64,000 nucleotides of DNA from Oxyruncus cristatus. Taxonomy: Eukaryota; Chordata; Aves; Passeriformes; Cotingidae. Made by a program: the position numbers and the translations under genes. Position 1 is the stretch's first letter. Each line of letters opens with the position of its first letter. Below are positions 39,808 through 51,960 of this stretch, in pieces. The notes beneath the pieces are model-generated. The model was not told the origin of the DNA. It was given only the letters and a program-made list of their open reading frames with translations, and did not search any database. The stretch spans positions 186,001-250,000 of the forward strand of contig VXAY01002912.1 in assembly GCA_013399855.1 (NCBI GenBank), written 5' to 3'.

Positions 39808-42800
39808 TATCCAGGCTATCAATCAACTCTTGATACCCCAACCTCAGATACCAAAGAGCATCAGATATTTTTATGCCCTTCTTTGACATTTTTACACTTC
39901 AGCACTTTCCTTCTCGCAAGTTTTACAGAAGCTTTGAATTTTTAACTCAGATTTTAAAATGCACTGAGCTTCCCAGATAAGACGTCTAACAATGTTAACG
40001 ATGGCTGGTTTCAGAAGTCCCAGTAGAATTTGCATGCAATTAATGTTCTCCTCGTCTGAACAGAAACCTAGAGGTTTGCAAAACACGCCATATGTTTGTC
40101 AGTTTGCCAATGAATCAAGATGTTTTTGCAGCCTTCTGAGTTTCAATAATTAATGGTAATGTCTAAAACCTAAATCACAGTGCAGGGACTCAGAACAGAA
40201 CTTTAGCCATGTCCACTGTTGTTCAGCATCATCAGAGTGGGACATTTCAGGTGATAAACTTGAAGTCTGTACTAACTTCCCTACCTGCTCTCTCGCACCA
40301 TGATCATTGCTCCTTCCAAGGTATCTGACTGGATTCCTACAAAAGGCTTACTTATTATGGAAAGTAATGCTATTACTGCAGCCCAGGCTTTGGTCTCAAA
40401 CACCTGAATGTTCAATGCTCCAGCATGATCTGCCTAGGTTAATCTTGGTGAATAAAAGATGTCTAACGGTTTACAGGTCTGAAAATATACTTTATTCTCA
40501 TCGAGTGGCTGGTTATTTGCTTAACAAACTATTAGCAACCAGTTAATACAATAAAGTTAGGCAAACAAAATAAATCAGTTATATTTTAAAATTGTGTTCA
40601 TAAGCAGGAGGGCTAATTCTTATAAGCCATGTTTTTGCAATTATTATTTCTAAACATAACTGCTTGAAAGACCAATACAGAAGAGAATACTCAATGTTAA
40701 TACCTCATACGCTTCTTTTCTTCACCCTTGGGTAAATCATCTGAGACCTCCTCTGCTTCCACACTTGTGCATGAGCAATCCTGCCTTGGCTGTGAATTTA
40801 TGAGTAGGTTTCTTTTCTTTGAGGTGATGATTTTGTTTTTGCTAGGCTACTAAAAGTCTTTTCCTTTATTGGTTCCCAGCTGGTCTGATCTATTTCAGCC
40901 TTTTTCCCCAGACAGACCTAAATTTGCCGTTCAAAATGGCTAATAAAGGAGAAGGAAATTCCTTAACTATCTGTGAAATGCTGGACTGCTTCCCTCCTTT
41001 TTCCCCTCCAGAGCAGAAGTACTCAGAAGTATTCTAATAACAATTATAATGTTACCTGTGTTTCTACTTCAGAATTTTAAACATCACTTCAAATAAGTTA
41101 TTTTTAAACTTGGCTAGTATCATGTTCATTTTAATATTAATCATTAAATGGCTAATTTGTACAATTGATGAATTTAATTTATACCTAGCCTGGCATATAG
41201 GTTAGCAGTTCCCAGGATCAGCATATTTTTAATTAAGCTGTGGGTTTTTCTCAAGTGTACCACAATAATGCTGGTGTCATGTTGATAGGAGAGAATGTGT
41301 GCTTTTGGACTTACTAGTTTAATAACACTTTCCAACACTGCCCCTGCACAGAGCATGAAGTACACTAGAAACAATCAGAATAATTCCTTCAAGAATCAAC
41401 CAATTGCTCCTGCCTGACAGAGGCATGGGATATACCAGCACCATTTGGACCAATATCATCCTTTCAACTTCCGGGGCAAAACCACTCCCTAACAGAATGC
41501 AGCATGATATGCAGAACAACGTAGACCGGAACTGCCAGGAGATTTTCTGGAGAACAGAGGAATTCAAACCCTATCATGAGGACTGTCGCAAAACACTAAG
41601 GGATCACAGGCATTTCATTATGTCGTATCTTTTTCATTTTAAAGACGACACTGTCAGCAGCAGCAGCAAAAAAAGTTTCTGGATTAAACCATCTCTGAAT
41701 ATTTCTGTGTTTCCTATTAAATGGTGACTTGCTTGCGGTGTATTCTTTACTAAATTGATGTAGCATCACTAAACGGAGTGCCCAGTACAAAAAAAGAGAG
41801 TGTGAACTCTAAGTATGGCTTGCACCAATACAGTTTATTTCAGTTTGAAGTTAGGAGCAGAAATCCTGGTACAGGTAACATCTAAATCCTATTAAGCCTC
41901 AATTCAAGACAATACTATTGAGATACAACATTGGTAGCAGCAAACACAAGGGTTTCCTTTAAAGATTCACTTCCTGTTTTGTAAAAGCTATACCCAGTCC
42001 ACCTCTACATGGTCATTTTAAACCAATTTTAATCCAAAAACTTTTGGTTTTCTTTTTGACACTCCACTTCCCACCTCCATGTAAATAGTAATGAAAAATA
42101 TCTCTCTTTCCTTAAGGAAAAAAATGGATTTGGAAAAAAACCTCCCCATAGTTACTTCAGAACTGAAAGGTTTTGCCCTTCTAAAAAATGGGACCTATGA
42201 GCAACATCCCTGTCCAGTGCCCAAAATTATTTTATCTGGGAATGCTGGTGCAGTGACTTCTGAATACTGCAGGATAAGTATCCTATAACCCCAGACTTCC
42301 ACTTCCCATTGGAAAGCTCTCAGTTGTCTGCCCCATTTCAAACCTTCCTGCTCTTCTGCTATGCAGTGGGTCCACCAGACAGGGGACCTTGCTGTCCATG
42401 GCTGGGCAGGAATGCCAGGCCTGCAGGGAAGGTTAGGTTTTTTTTTTTTATGCATTAAAAACCCACAGGGAAGAGCTGGGCAAAAAAATTCTGAGAAAAA
42501 ACAATTTTCCATTGAAAATTGCTCATTCAGGAAAAGTAAAGGCGATATCCACTCACCCTGCAGGGGCTCCAGCAGAGCACCGTCTGCTTTCCTGTCAGCT
42601 CAGCCTCTCCCCTCCTCTCTCTGCTAAACTTAGCAGTCATCAAAATCCTGCAGGCTGAAAAAACTTTAGTTTTCCCAGACGGGGACCATGAGCTCAAAAA
42701 CACTTGTGGCTGCAGGTCATCAACCAGGACTCACAGAGTGCAGATTTGGGACCCACAGTAGGAAGCAGCGGAAGAGATACCTCATTGATATCAGAGCTTG

Positions 42801-44045
42801 AACTCCCCCAGTGATGTTGCATTCTGAAAGCCTTGAAGTGAGACATTTTTGATAGTTTTATAATTGCTTCCTTTAAGAAAAACCCTGCTGAGGGGAATTT
42901 AAGAAGTTGTTTGAGGTTTTTTTCGGTCTGAATTTCCCAGAGAATGAACAGTCTAGCTTTAGTTTGGATTCAAACAGGAAAATATTTTTCAAAGTTTTTT
43001 TTTTTTTATTTTAAACCAAGTTAAAGTTTATAATGTCAACTCTACAATCACAGCTGAAATTTTCCATGGGAGCAGAGAGAGAACAAATGCAATTGAACAT
43101 GAAGACATCTGATAATTTCTCCTGTATGGAGAAATTTTTGGTTGCTGTACTGTTGCCATTTGGACTTTTAGGTCCTCCTTTTCTCATCCTCTATGCATGA
43201 GAACCACTCATAGGATCAGGGAGTAAGAAGACAATACCTACATCAGAATGTCTGCCTGCCACAACAACCCCTCAAAGTTCTGGGTAGCCACAACCATTAC
43301 CCTGCTTTAAACCTTGTAAATAGGTCTGATCCAGGCCTTCAGCTAATAAGAGAAGAAGTGAAGTGAGAGAAGTTGGAAGTGAATTGCAGAAATAACCTGA
43401 ACACACTTTGGTGGCTGATCCACAAGATCCACCCATCCCACATCCTCTGAATTCTTCAAGCAACACACCTCAAAACTTTTCTTCTATGTGCCTGTTGGTG
43501 TTTGAGAGTTATCAGGGCTCAGTAGTACAGTAATTCAAACAGGAAACAGTGCAGTCTTGAGGAAGAACTGGGAGAACTAAGCCCTTACTGACTCTCACTG
43601 TCTGATGAAGGCACAAAAATGAGCAAAGGGAGGCAGATTTTCACATTGTCATACTGAGAGGAATACAAAACTTGCCCTCTGCATCTTAAAGGCTCAAAGA
43701 AATGCCATTACCCTGAAGAATGCTCTTATACATGCTAAGTGCAAGAACATGTTTGGCAATGACATGCACAGGACTGGACCAAGAGGCTGGGAAGCACCTC
43801 TGCACCCGGTGCAGTAAGAGCGGGCAATTGTGTCACTCTTGTGTGCTGCTGCCAATGGTCAGCAAAATGGCCATGCTGCTGCAGAGACTCTCAGGAGGGG
43901 GGAGATCAAGCACTTCATAGGGAAGGCAGTGAAGAAACCTGCCACTGACTCCTTTATGGGAGCAGCATGATGCTCCTAGGGCAGTGAGAACAGCAGGCGA
44001 GGAGGAGGAGGAAGCCCTCCAGAGCATCCTGCAACAGCGCTGACT

Positions 44046-44059
44046 GCTGCCATGGCAAC
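44046..44059. promoter_or_regulatory. RFX X-box palindrome
   Basis: GCTGCCATGGCAAC matches 13 of 14 positions of the palindromic X-box GTTGCCATGGCAAC bound by RFX-family factors, which control ciliary and MHC class II genes among others. It sits at the edge of a locally GC-rich stretch. Binding is inferred from the motif only. Confidence 0.45.
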
Positions 44060-44673
44060 AGCAGCTATGTGGGAGAGAAGGAGAGAGGCACCAGCTGTGG
44101 CTGGGTGATTGTTTTTCCCTTATTTTCAGCAGAATTGCTCATCACTATGTTGCTGGGTTTGAAGGACGAAAGGGCAGATGCCCCTCTACCAACAGTGCCA
44201 CCCAGGCAGATCTGCCCATGGGCTGCAGGTACCTATAAGGCACTCTGAGCACAGGGTGCTTCCAGTCCCCACTACACCCTGAGCTCCCCTGCACTATTTT
44301 CACTCTTTTAAGACAATTCCTCCTTGCTTTCTGTAGATGTGAGATAAAAAGAATCACTAAAGTGCCCCCACAGTTAAAATCTGCAGACTACAGGCATGGT
44401 CTGCTCTCAGCTGCATCAGCATAGACTTCTGTAGCTTCATCCCTACTCCAGATTTAGTTTCTTATAACAAAACCATTCTGCCCTGGAGTTTCTTGAATCA
44501 AATTCTGCCCCTGGCATGACACCTCTGATCCTAGACATGATTGCCTAAGGAGTGTGCAAGTCTCAGACAGGTTTCATCCATTCTCAAAGGCACCTGCAGA
44601 AGTTAAGTTATCCACAGATAAGAAGACGACTCACTTTCTGGAAATGCAAGCCCTTGGCATCAGATAGAATAAA

Positions 44674-44690
44674 TTGCCCTCTGAGGGCAA
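44674..44690. repeat. 17-bp palindrome TTGCCCTC-T-GAGGGCAA
   Basis: Two perfect 8-base inverted arms flank a single T. It could be a dimeric factor site, but I do not recognise a specific one: the spacing is not standard for TFAP2. It may also be chance. Confidence 0.85.
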
Positions 44691-47600
44691 CAGGGAGCCA
44701 CTACTCAACCAAATTAAAGTGCAATATTCAAAGCCTAATGTTTGATGAAGTGACTCTCATCTGCAGAGTAATGTTTCCTACAGACCTACTGAGTCTCATT
44801 TATCTCACACAATTTACTCCCATTTCTTGCTCCCTGCAGCTGAGTCAATGGCTCACATTTTCAGGGATGTGCTACAGCCTCTTATCTGCTTGGGGACCCC
44901 ATGGCAGACACAGCTAAAAATGGCCCCGCTTCCCTGTTGCAATATGCCAGTTTCAAAATACAATGTGTTTCTCCCAGACAGAAATTATCTGAGCAATGAG
45001 ATTAGCAATCGTACCTACAGGGCACATTCTGAACTCCAGTTATGGCATGATTGCCCAGAGAGTCCATTGAAACTCAAATAACCCATTTCAGTACATTTAC
45101 CAATTATCATGCAAGGATGAGTAAGAAACAATTTGCTGTTTAAAATCAGCAAATGAAATCAAGACAACTTTCATCTTTATGAGTTTCATTTGATTTTCCT
45201 GTACTCCAGATGAACTCCCACCCCCCCAAACCAGAAGTCACAAGTGATTAACATATATATATTCTACTGAAATCCACCAAGGGCACTAAATTAAATCTGC
45301 AGTGCTCTCTCTCACTCAACCACATACATAAATGGTCTGGAAGCCTGTGCAAGGCTTCCTATCGAAGTGAGATTGCCAGCCAGTCTGAAGGCTATTAGTG
45401 CTGGTTAGAGAGTCGCAGAATGATTTAGCAGAATTTTAAATGATTGCTGCAGCAGCATGCTCCACGCTGGAGACTGGACACTGTTCTTGGAAACGCTTTT
45501 GGAAAAAGGTTGTGATTTTAAAGTTGTTTGACAGATCTCTTGGTGTTTTGGTTTTGTTTGTTTTTTTTTTTTTAAGGGTCCTACTCAGACACATGCACAC
45601 TTCTTTTTCATGATTTGCCATCAAACTTCCTGTATGGGTAATGCAAACGACGCTCATTTCAACCCTTCCTGTAATTATCCATGCCAGCAGTTGCTGTGCA
45701 AATGAATGTTTTTAAAAAGGGTCTCGGGTCTACTAACATATCAAAGGGCAATTCCAGTAATGAATGACGGTTGTACATCATTGTATACTGCACTGCCTGG
45801 CCTGAGTCTAACTAAAGGCTATGTGAGAGCAGGATTTTGCCCAATCCTAGTAACCTCAGTCATCATCTTGGCAAGGACTTTACCTCATCGAGTCACTTAG
45901 GTTAAGAAAAAACCTTTTTTTCTTTTGAATGATGACAGAACTGTCTGTGTTGGGAAAACCTTCTTATTTTCCAGCATAAGTGGCAACCTGCAGCAGGATC
46001 CTCTCTCTGCAGCTTGTGCTAAAGGTTTTCTCTTCCTAAGTTCCGGTTTGGGCAAATGTGAACCTGGGAATACACAACAACAGGAAAATCTGAGAGTCAC
46101 ATGGAAGACTTGTGATTTCCCTGCAGAAACCCAGGCAGAGGCGAAAGAAAGCTTGTATACTATAGAAAGACATTTTTATCTCTTCTCACTTGCCTTCATG
46201 AGAAGATTTATGTAGAACACTTATCTATTTAGCTGGAGTTTCTTTCCCTGGTTTTAGAAGTATATAAATGGCCAGGACTTGAAACTATAAACTCTATTGA
46301 TCAAGAACTACTATGTCTCAAACACAGAGAAAGGCTAATGTTGATTCCCCAGACTTGATAAGCCTTCAGCACTTAGTAAGGGCAAGGCTTTCCTGAGTGT
46401 CCCTCCATGTCAATTCTGCCAACCAGTAAGATCTTCTGCCACAAAACATTAACCTTTGTAATGATGAGTACTGAGGTTGTTACTCAGATGGAACACCCAC
46501 TGCCAAATGATGAAGTTTGTTTCATGGTCCTCTGCTGGTCCTTCTGGTGCCAGTCCATCCTCAGACTACCTTCCACTCCACCCTCCTCTTGTGACATCCA
46601 CCTCTGCCTCATTTCTCGACTTTGTTTTTTGATGTTGAGGATGTCCTTGCCCACATGCGACCCACCAGGAGGGTAAACAACTGACAGAAAATTGATATTG
46701 TAGGTTAGTTGTGGGAAGAATAAGACACCAGTTTTTCAAATCTGGGGGGGATTTTCCTAGCTTTATATGAAGGCCACAGAACCGAGATTGGTTGTGAGTT
46801 TCCTCCCTTTTCAGCATGAAAATCATTGTCATTGTGAAGCCCAATCTCAGAAGAATGATATGTCACAATATCATTAGGAAGTTGTTGTTAAAAGCCATAC
46901 AAAACACATTGTAAGCTGTAGCCACCAACCACTGCAGTCAACTGACAGAATTTCAAGGGTGTTGGACCTGATCCTTAGAAAGCACTAAGCATGGGAATCG
47001 TAATTCCCCAATAAATCCCCAGTCTCCAAAAGGCGTGTTTGTTTGGTTGGTTTTTTGTGGGAGAGAAAATCTGGAGAGTGCTATGATGAGCAGTGATGCT
47101 ATCTAAAGCTTCCCTGTCTGCTAGTATCATCTTTCATAGAGAGCAGGATTGCACCAGAGCTTCCCCTTACCAGCTCACACACCAAACGTGGTCAGCCTTC
47201 TCAGAGGATTCAGTGTCCTTTGTCAAGACCAGAGAAGTCCACCACAGCCTAAAACCAAATACATGTTCTTTGCTTCAAGTGCACTGAAAGCCCTGGCACC
47301 CCAACAGCAATCCAAAAACTCAATAAATTGTGTATGTTTTTCTTTCCCATTATGGTTTCCAGTCAGGTTTGGGTCTGACGTCTGGCATCCCCACCCTGAG
47401 CTGGAGGGATGGTGCAAGCTTCCCTGGTCCAGCGCTATTGCTCACCCACTGACCCACAGTGAGCAACGGGCCAGCTGTTCCAGGGCTTTTCACAGTTCAA
47501 ACTGTGTCTCAGGGCTGGTTTTGGCTTAGCTCCAATTTCACATTTTCTGGCTTGGCCAACTCATTATTTCATTCTCCTTGTTATTTTCTCCTCCTTTCCT

Positions 47601-48285
47601 TGATACCATGCCACAAGGTTTTTTGTCTCAAGGCCAAAGGCAACTACACAGACATTTCTGAACCCCTGACTGGGGGAAAGTCCCGGGTCATGCCAGGGAT
47701 CTGCCTGACATTAGTCAGAAGACTTCCTTGCTAAAGCACACAAACATGATTCTCAAGGAGATGATGGGAACAGGACTTCACATTTTTTAATCTCATGTGA
47801 TAGTGAGAGTTATCTTTTACATTCCCGGAACTGTAGAGATGTGCCAGCCTTTGGTGAGCCTGACCTAGCAGTCAGAAAGAGGAAAAAAAGCCTACCAAAT
47901 TTATTTTCAAGATGTAAGGATCAAATCTCCATAAATAAATTCACTGACAGTTGGAAACAGGGCACAAACAGGGTTACAGTGTCTTAAAGGAGGGAACATA
48001 TTTTTTTGTGTGTCTACTATAGCCTATGAATAAACTCTGTTTATATTTAACATTTTCTGGGTTAGACTTCTGCAAATTTGAGTGGAAACAGCAAATCCTG
48101 GTCCAGGGCCCAAGGTGCAGCGGGCAGTAGGACAGATGAAGAAATGTGAGGAGAGGTCCACAACAGGGAACACTTGGGGGGAAAAAAAGAAAAAGAAAAG
48201 TTGCAAGAACAAACTACCTCAAAGCTCAGAAGTGCTGATTTTGTAATCAGTTACAGAGAGACCAATTTCTTCCTCTCTTTGCAAT

Positions 48286-48327
48286 TGTGTGTATATATAT
48301 ATATACACACACACACGTGTGCACACA
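48286..48327. repeat. 42-bp alternating pyrimidine-purine tract (TG/TA/CA/CGTG)
   Basis: Every base alternates pyrimidine and purine without a break, passing from TG to TA to CA repeats and through CGTGTG. The first 26 bases (48286-48311) form a perfect palindrome centred at 48298/48299. Alternating tracts of this kind favour Z-DNA, and the palindrome can extrude as a cruciform. It is also simply a compound dinucleotide microsatellite and is likely length-polymorphic. Confidence 0.9.
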
Positions 48328-49473
48328 GATGTGAGACTATAAAAAACTGTAGGAAAGTGCTGACTATGTTTCTACTGGTGTAGATCATGTATCTTTTGAC
48401 TGGAGAGGGAATTCTGCTTCTGCTGAGAATATCAGTTAAGTCTGTGTAACACGTAGGTGCCATTTTAGTGTGTCTTTGTTAGCTCCCCTTCTCCCTTTCC
48501 TACACACACACCTCTTACACGCTGAGCACGGCATCATTTGATATGGAATATCCCTTTGGTCAGCTGGGATCAGCTGTCAAGGCTATGTCCCCTCCCAGCT
48601 CCTTGTGCAGCCCTAGTCTGCATGCTGGTGGGGTGGTGTGAGGAGGAATAAGGGCCTTGATGCTGTGCAGGCACTGTTAAGCAGTAACTAAAACATCCCT
48701 GTGTTATCAACACTTTTTTTCACCACAAATACAAATCATAGTACCATACAAGCTATTGAGGAGAAAATAACTGTGTTCCATTCAAAACTAGAACACCATG
48801 GCTCCTGAGATAGAGTTCGTTTGCTTGGGTTGGTTTTTTGAGGTTTTTTTTTGGAGGGGTGGGTATAATTGTTTTTTACTGGATTTTTTTTTCCCTCCAG
48901 GCATACAGTTATTTAGTTTTTCTGAACTCTTACCCTTGATGGTGATCTTTCTGTAATCATGCAGTATTTGAGACACAGACAGATACCAGCCAGCTCTGGT
49001 TCAAGCATATAAGGTAGGAGGGAGGAAAGGATCAACCCCAAAATCTTACACTCCTGTCAATAATTTCACACCTCTCTTGAATCCCAGTGGGAAACAGAGT
49101 CCCTGCTTCACGGCCCATGAAGGGAACATGGTTGTCAAGGTGAAGCCAGGCACCAGCACTGTAGCCTCCAGGGCTAGGAGAGGCAAGTCTCACACTACTT
49201 TGCTATGGAGACAGATATGAGAAGGAACAATTCATAGATCTACCACCTTTCTTTTTCCCACTGAGCCACACATCACACAGAAGAGCTGATAGGAAACCCT
49301 GAGGGGCTGCAGAGGGTTTCAGATTGAAAAATATTTCAATGGGTATAAAATCCCTGAACCAATCAACCTGCAAAAGCTCTGCTTCTTTTTCAAACCCTGG
49401 TCTCTTATCTCAGAACAGTCCTTCTGAAAATTTCTTTCGTACTTTTCACAGCCTACTGCAAAAATTAAGATTA

Positions 49474-49493
49474 TTTTTTTTTTTTTTTTTTTT
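49474..49493. repeat. Poly-T tract of 20
   Basis: Twenty T residues end at ACCACAG. This is a simple mononucleotide repeat. The TTTTACCACAG end also resembles a splice acceptor, but no donor at a plausible distance was noted. Confidence 0.9.
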
Positions 49494-49785
49494 ACCACAG
49501 AAGTTTCAACTACATGGTTGAGATTTAGCCACCAGACCATTTTTCATGGACCATGTAGTAGAGCTGTCAACAAGAACAGATGTGTGGGAGGGTTGAAGAA
49601 AAGGCCAGGCACCTAATGCAAGAAATATTTAGGTTCTTTCCCATGAGTAAAGCTTGAAATCTCCTAGACACTTCACAGGCAGTGTTGCTCACAAGAAACT
49701 ATGTGCATACTGAACAGAGCAAAAGGCTTCAGAGGGCTGATCAGCAAATCACACAGCCACAGTAACTGCTGCCTATTTTTTGTCT

Positions 49786-49804
49786 CACGCACGCACGCAC
49801 ACAC
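49786..49804. repeat. (CACG)n microsatellite
   Basis: Three CACG units run into CACACAC. It is a short tetranucleotide repeat with an unusually high CpG count for its surroundings. Confidence 0.85.
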
Positions 49805-49957
49805 TCAAAGCAGGGCTGGGAAAGATATCTAAAAAACTGCTGCTGCTGCCAGCTTCATTAACTAAAACACATCTTCCTTGGAGAAAAAAGGAACAGAAAT
49901 GTCATTTGCTGACATTGTCATTCCCTGCTGCCCAGTAAATAAACATAACATCTATTT

Positions 49958-49971
49958 GTCACCATGGAAAC
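49958..49971. promoter_or_regulatory. RFX X-box-like site
   Basis: GTCACCATGGAAAC fits the degenerate X-box pattern GTYRCCATGGNAAC at all constrained positions. RFX binding is inferred from the motif only. The surrounding sequence is AT-rich, with no promoter signature. Confidence 0.4.
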
Positions 49972-51085
49972 ATCTTTGCATGGTCCAAACTATGCAAAGG
50001 AGAGGTATTTGAGAAACTCAGAAGACTGAGGAAATGAGCAAGTATCTAAGCTAGAACTTCATGTTGTATCTCTTTCCACTTTGCTACTTTTTTAGTTTTC
50101 TCTCTAGAGTACAAGCATAGTTATTTTAGAAAAAGCAGAACATGTTTTGGAGACAAAGCTTAAACATTTGCTTAACATGCTGTATCTACTGTGCCTCATG
50201 TATTCTTCCTCTTCCCTGCCAGGGAAGGATGTGTAAATAACCACCTTATTTGTACATCTAAAAGGCTCTTGTTTCTCCAGGGACACTGCATTTATTCTTC
50301 TCATATTATGCATCATAGTTGGAATGGCATTGCCACCAGCAACATAAATGATGTGTTGATTTACATCAAGAAAGTTCAGCTTCTGCTCACATTGTGTAGG
50401 CAGTCACCAGGAGATGTGACAAACATGTCTCCTTCCTGGGACCTGACCATCCTGCATGCTTGAGGACAGATGCTGAGGTGGCCCCATGCTGGCCCCGCTA
50501 AGTCCCATAGACACATGCCTTTCATTTACACAATATATAAGTTACTTAGGACCTGGATACCTCCTTTTGCACTTCCTATATAGCAGCTCTTGCAAGATCA
50601 AGGTGAAAACAGTCTTTTCTACTGGAATCATAAATGTATGGAAACCTGCAGACATTGGAAGAACTGATAAAAAGTGAGCTTATGAATATAAAGTCAATTT
50701 TCTGCCTTCATAAAATCTCAGCTCTTGAAATTGTTTACACTCTTCCACAGAAATACAGTGGAGCAGCACTTAACCTTAGAGCCAAACTTGAGATTTTCTG
50801 TTCTAATCGCTTTATTTTGGTGAAAATCACTTTCCTTAAGTGGAATAGCTCCTGGTATTCACCAGTGTCACAAAGAGGACTGATTTCTGCATAACTTTTC
50901 CTTTCTAGTTCTGATTTCTCTTTAGCCAAAGAACTGTCATTAATGTTAGAAAGTGCAAGTAAATATCGACTTGTCTCACTTCTGCACTCTTCTTCTGAGC
51001 AGCACAGGGAAAATATCTGATTTCCTTTCAATTTTTTAGCAGTTTACGATTTCTCCTTGAGGCTGCAAGATCTTTTTTTAGCCCT

Positions 51086-51114
51086 CACACACACACACAC
51101 ATACACACACATAT
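51086..51114. repeat. (CA)n microsatellite with TA interruptions
   Basis: A CA dinucleotide run is interrupted by two ATA steps, giving 29 alternating pyrimidine-purine bases. It is followed by a CT-rich stretch. Confidence 0.95.
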
Positions 51115-51944
51115 CTCTCTCCCCCAGCAAAACTGGTTTTCCTTCATCTTTCTACAGGCTTCCAGTGCTGGTCCCTCACACTGGAGGGTCCTCTCCCTAC
51201 CTGAGCCCAACCTGTGCACCTACAAACAAGCCAGAGCAAACCAGGCACGGGTTCTTGGAGGAGTGAGTACGTGGAGTTAGGGTTCATGCTCAGCTTTAGC
51301 ATTTCTGCATGTCTGTCTTCCTGCATTTCTTCAGGGTTTCTTTAAGATCCTCTCTTTCCCTCACATCTCTCTGGCATCATACACTCTCCATTGATGCATC
51401 TCTCTGTCTTCTTTCCATAGATAGATATTTCTAACCAATTTTTATCTCTATCATGCTGCTCTTCCTCTCTTCTTTTAGCAGTATAATGTCTCCTCATGTC
51501 AAGTGACTTCTGCCTTTTTGCCCACCTTATTTTTCCTATACTTGAGACTCTGCTCATACGAATGTACAACTGTGCAACTATTCATCATCTTTAGTTAAGT
51601 AGTCTTGATTTTGTGAGAAATAGATTTGTCTACATTGATCTCTCCAGTATCAAGCTTCAGCTATTGCTTTTCTTCTCATGCCCAGTGGCACAATATAGTA
51701 CATACTCTAATAATACCTTTCCAACTGTTAACAATCACTTTTTTCCCCAAATACCAAGGATGGATAAAAGTTCCCCTTCAGATACATTTTTCAACAAGTA
51801 TTTCCCAATGTGCTGCCTTTATTTAGGAAAATGTGCATTAATCCAAATAAATACTGAGATCCCATGGTAGTGGCAATAAAAAAAAAATAGAAAAGACACA
51901 AACATACAGAGGGTGGTATACTTTGCATTGCCTTTCACTTGGGG

Positions 51945-51960
51945 AAAAAAAAAAAAAAAA
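51945..51960. repeat. Poly-A tract of 16
   Basis: Sixteen A residues follow CACTTGGGG. This is a simple mononucleotide repeat with no recognised retroposon body. Confidence 0.9.

Larger units (their letters stand above)
39063..48285. other. Non-coding unique sequence, no gene seen
   Basis: No exon, RNA gene or interspersed repeat was recognised. T runs occur at 42995-43007 and 45561-45573. A GC-richer island at about 43830-44060 ends in an RFX X-box. Open frames of 90 to 126 codons here look like composition effects. Confidence 0.72.
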
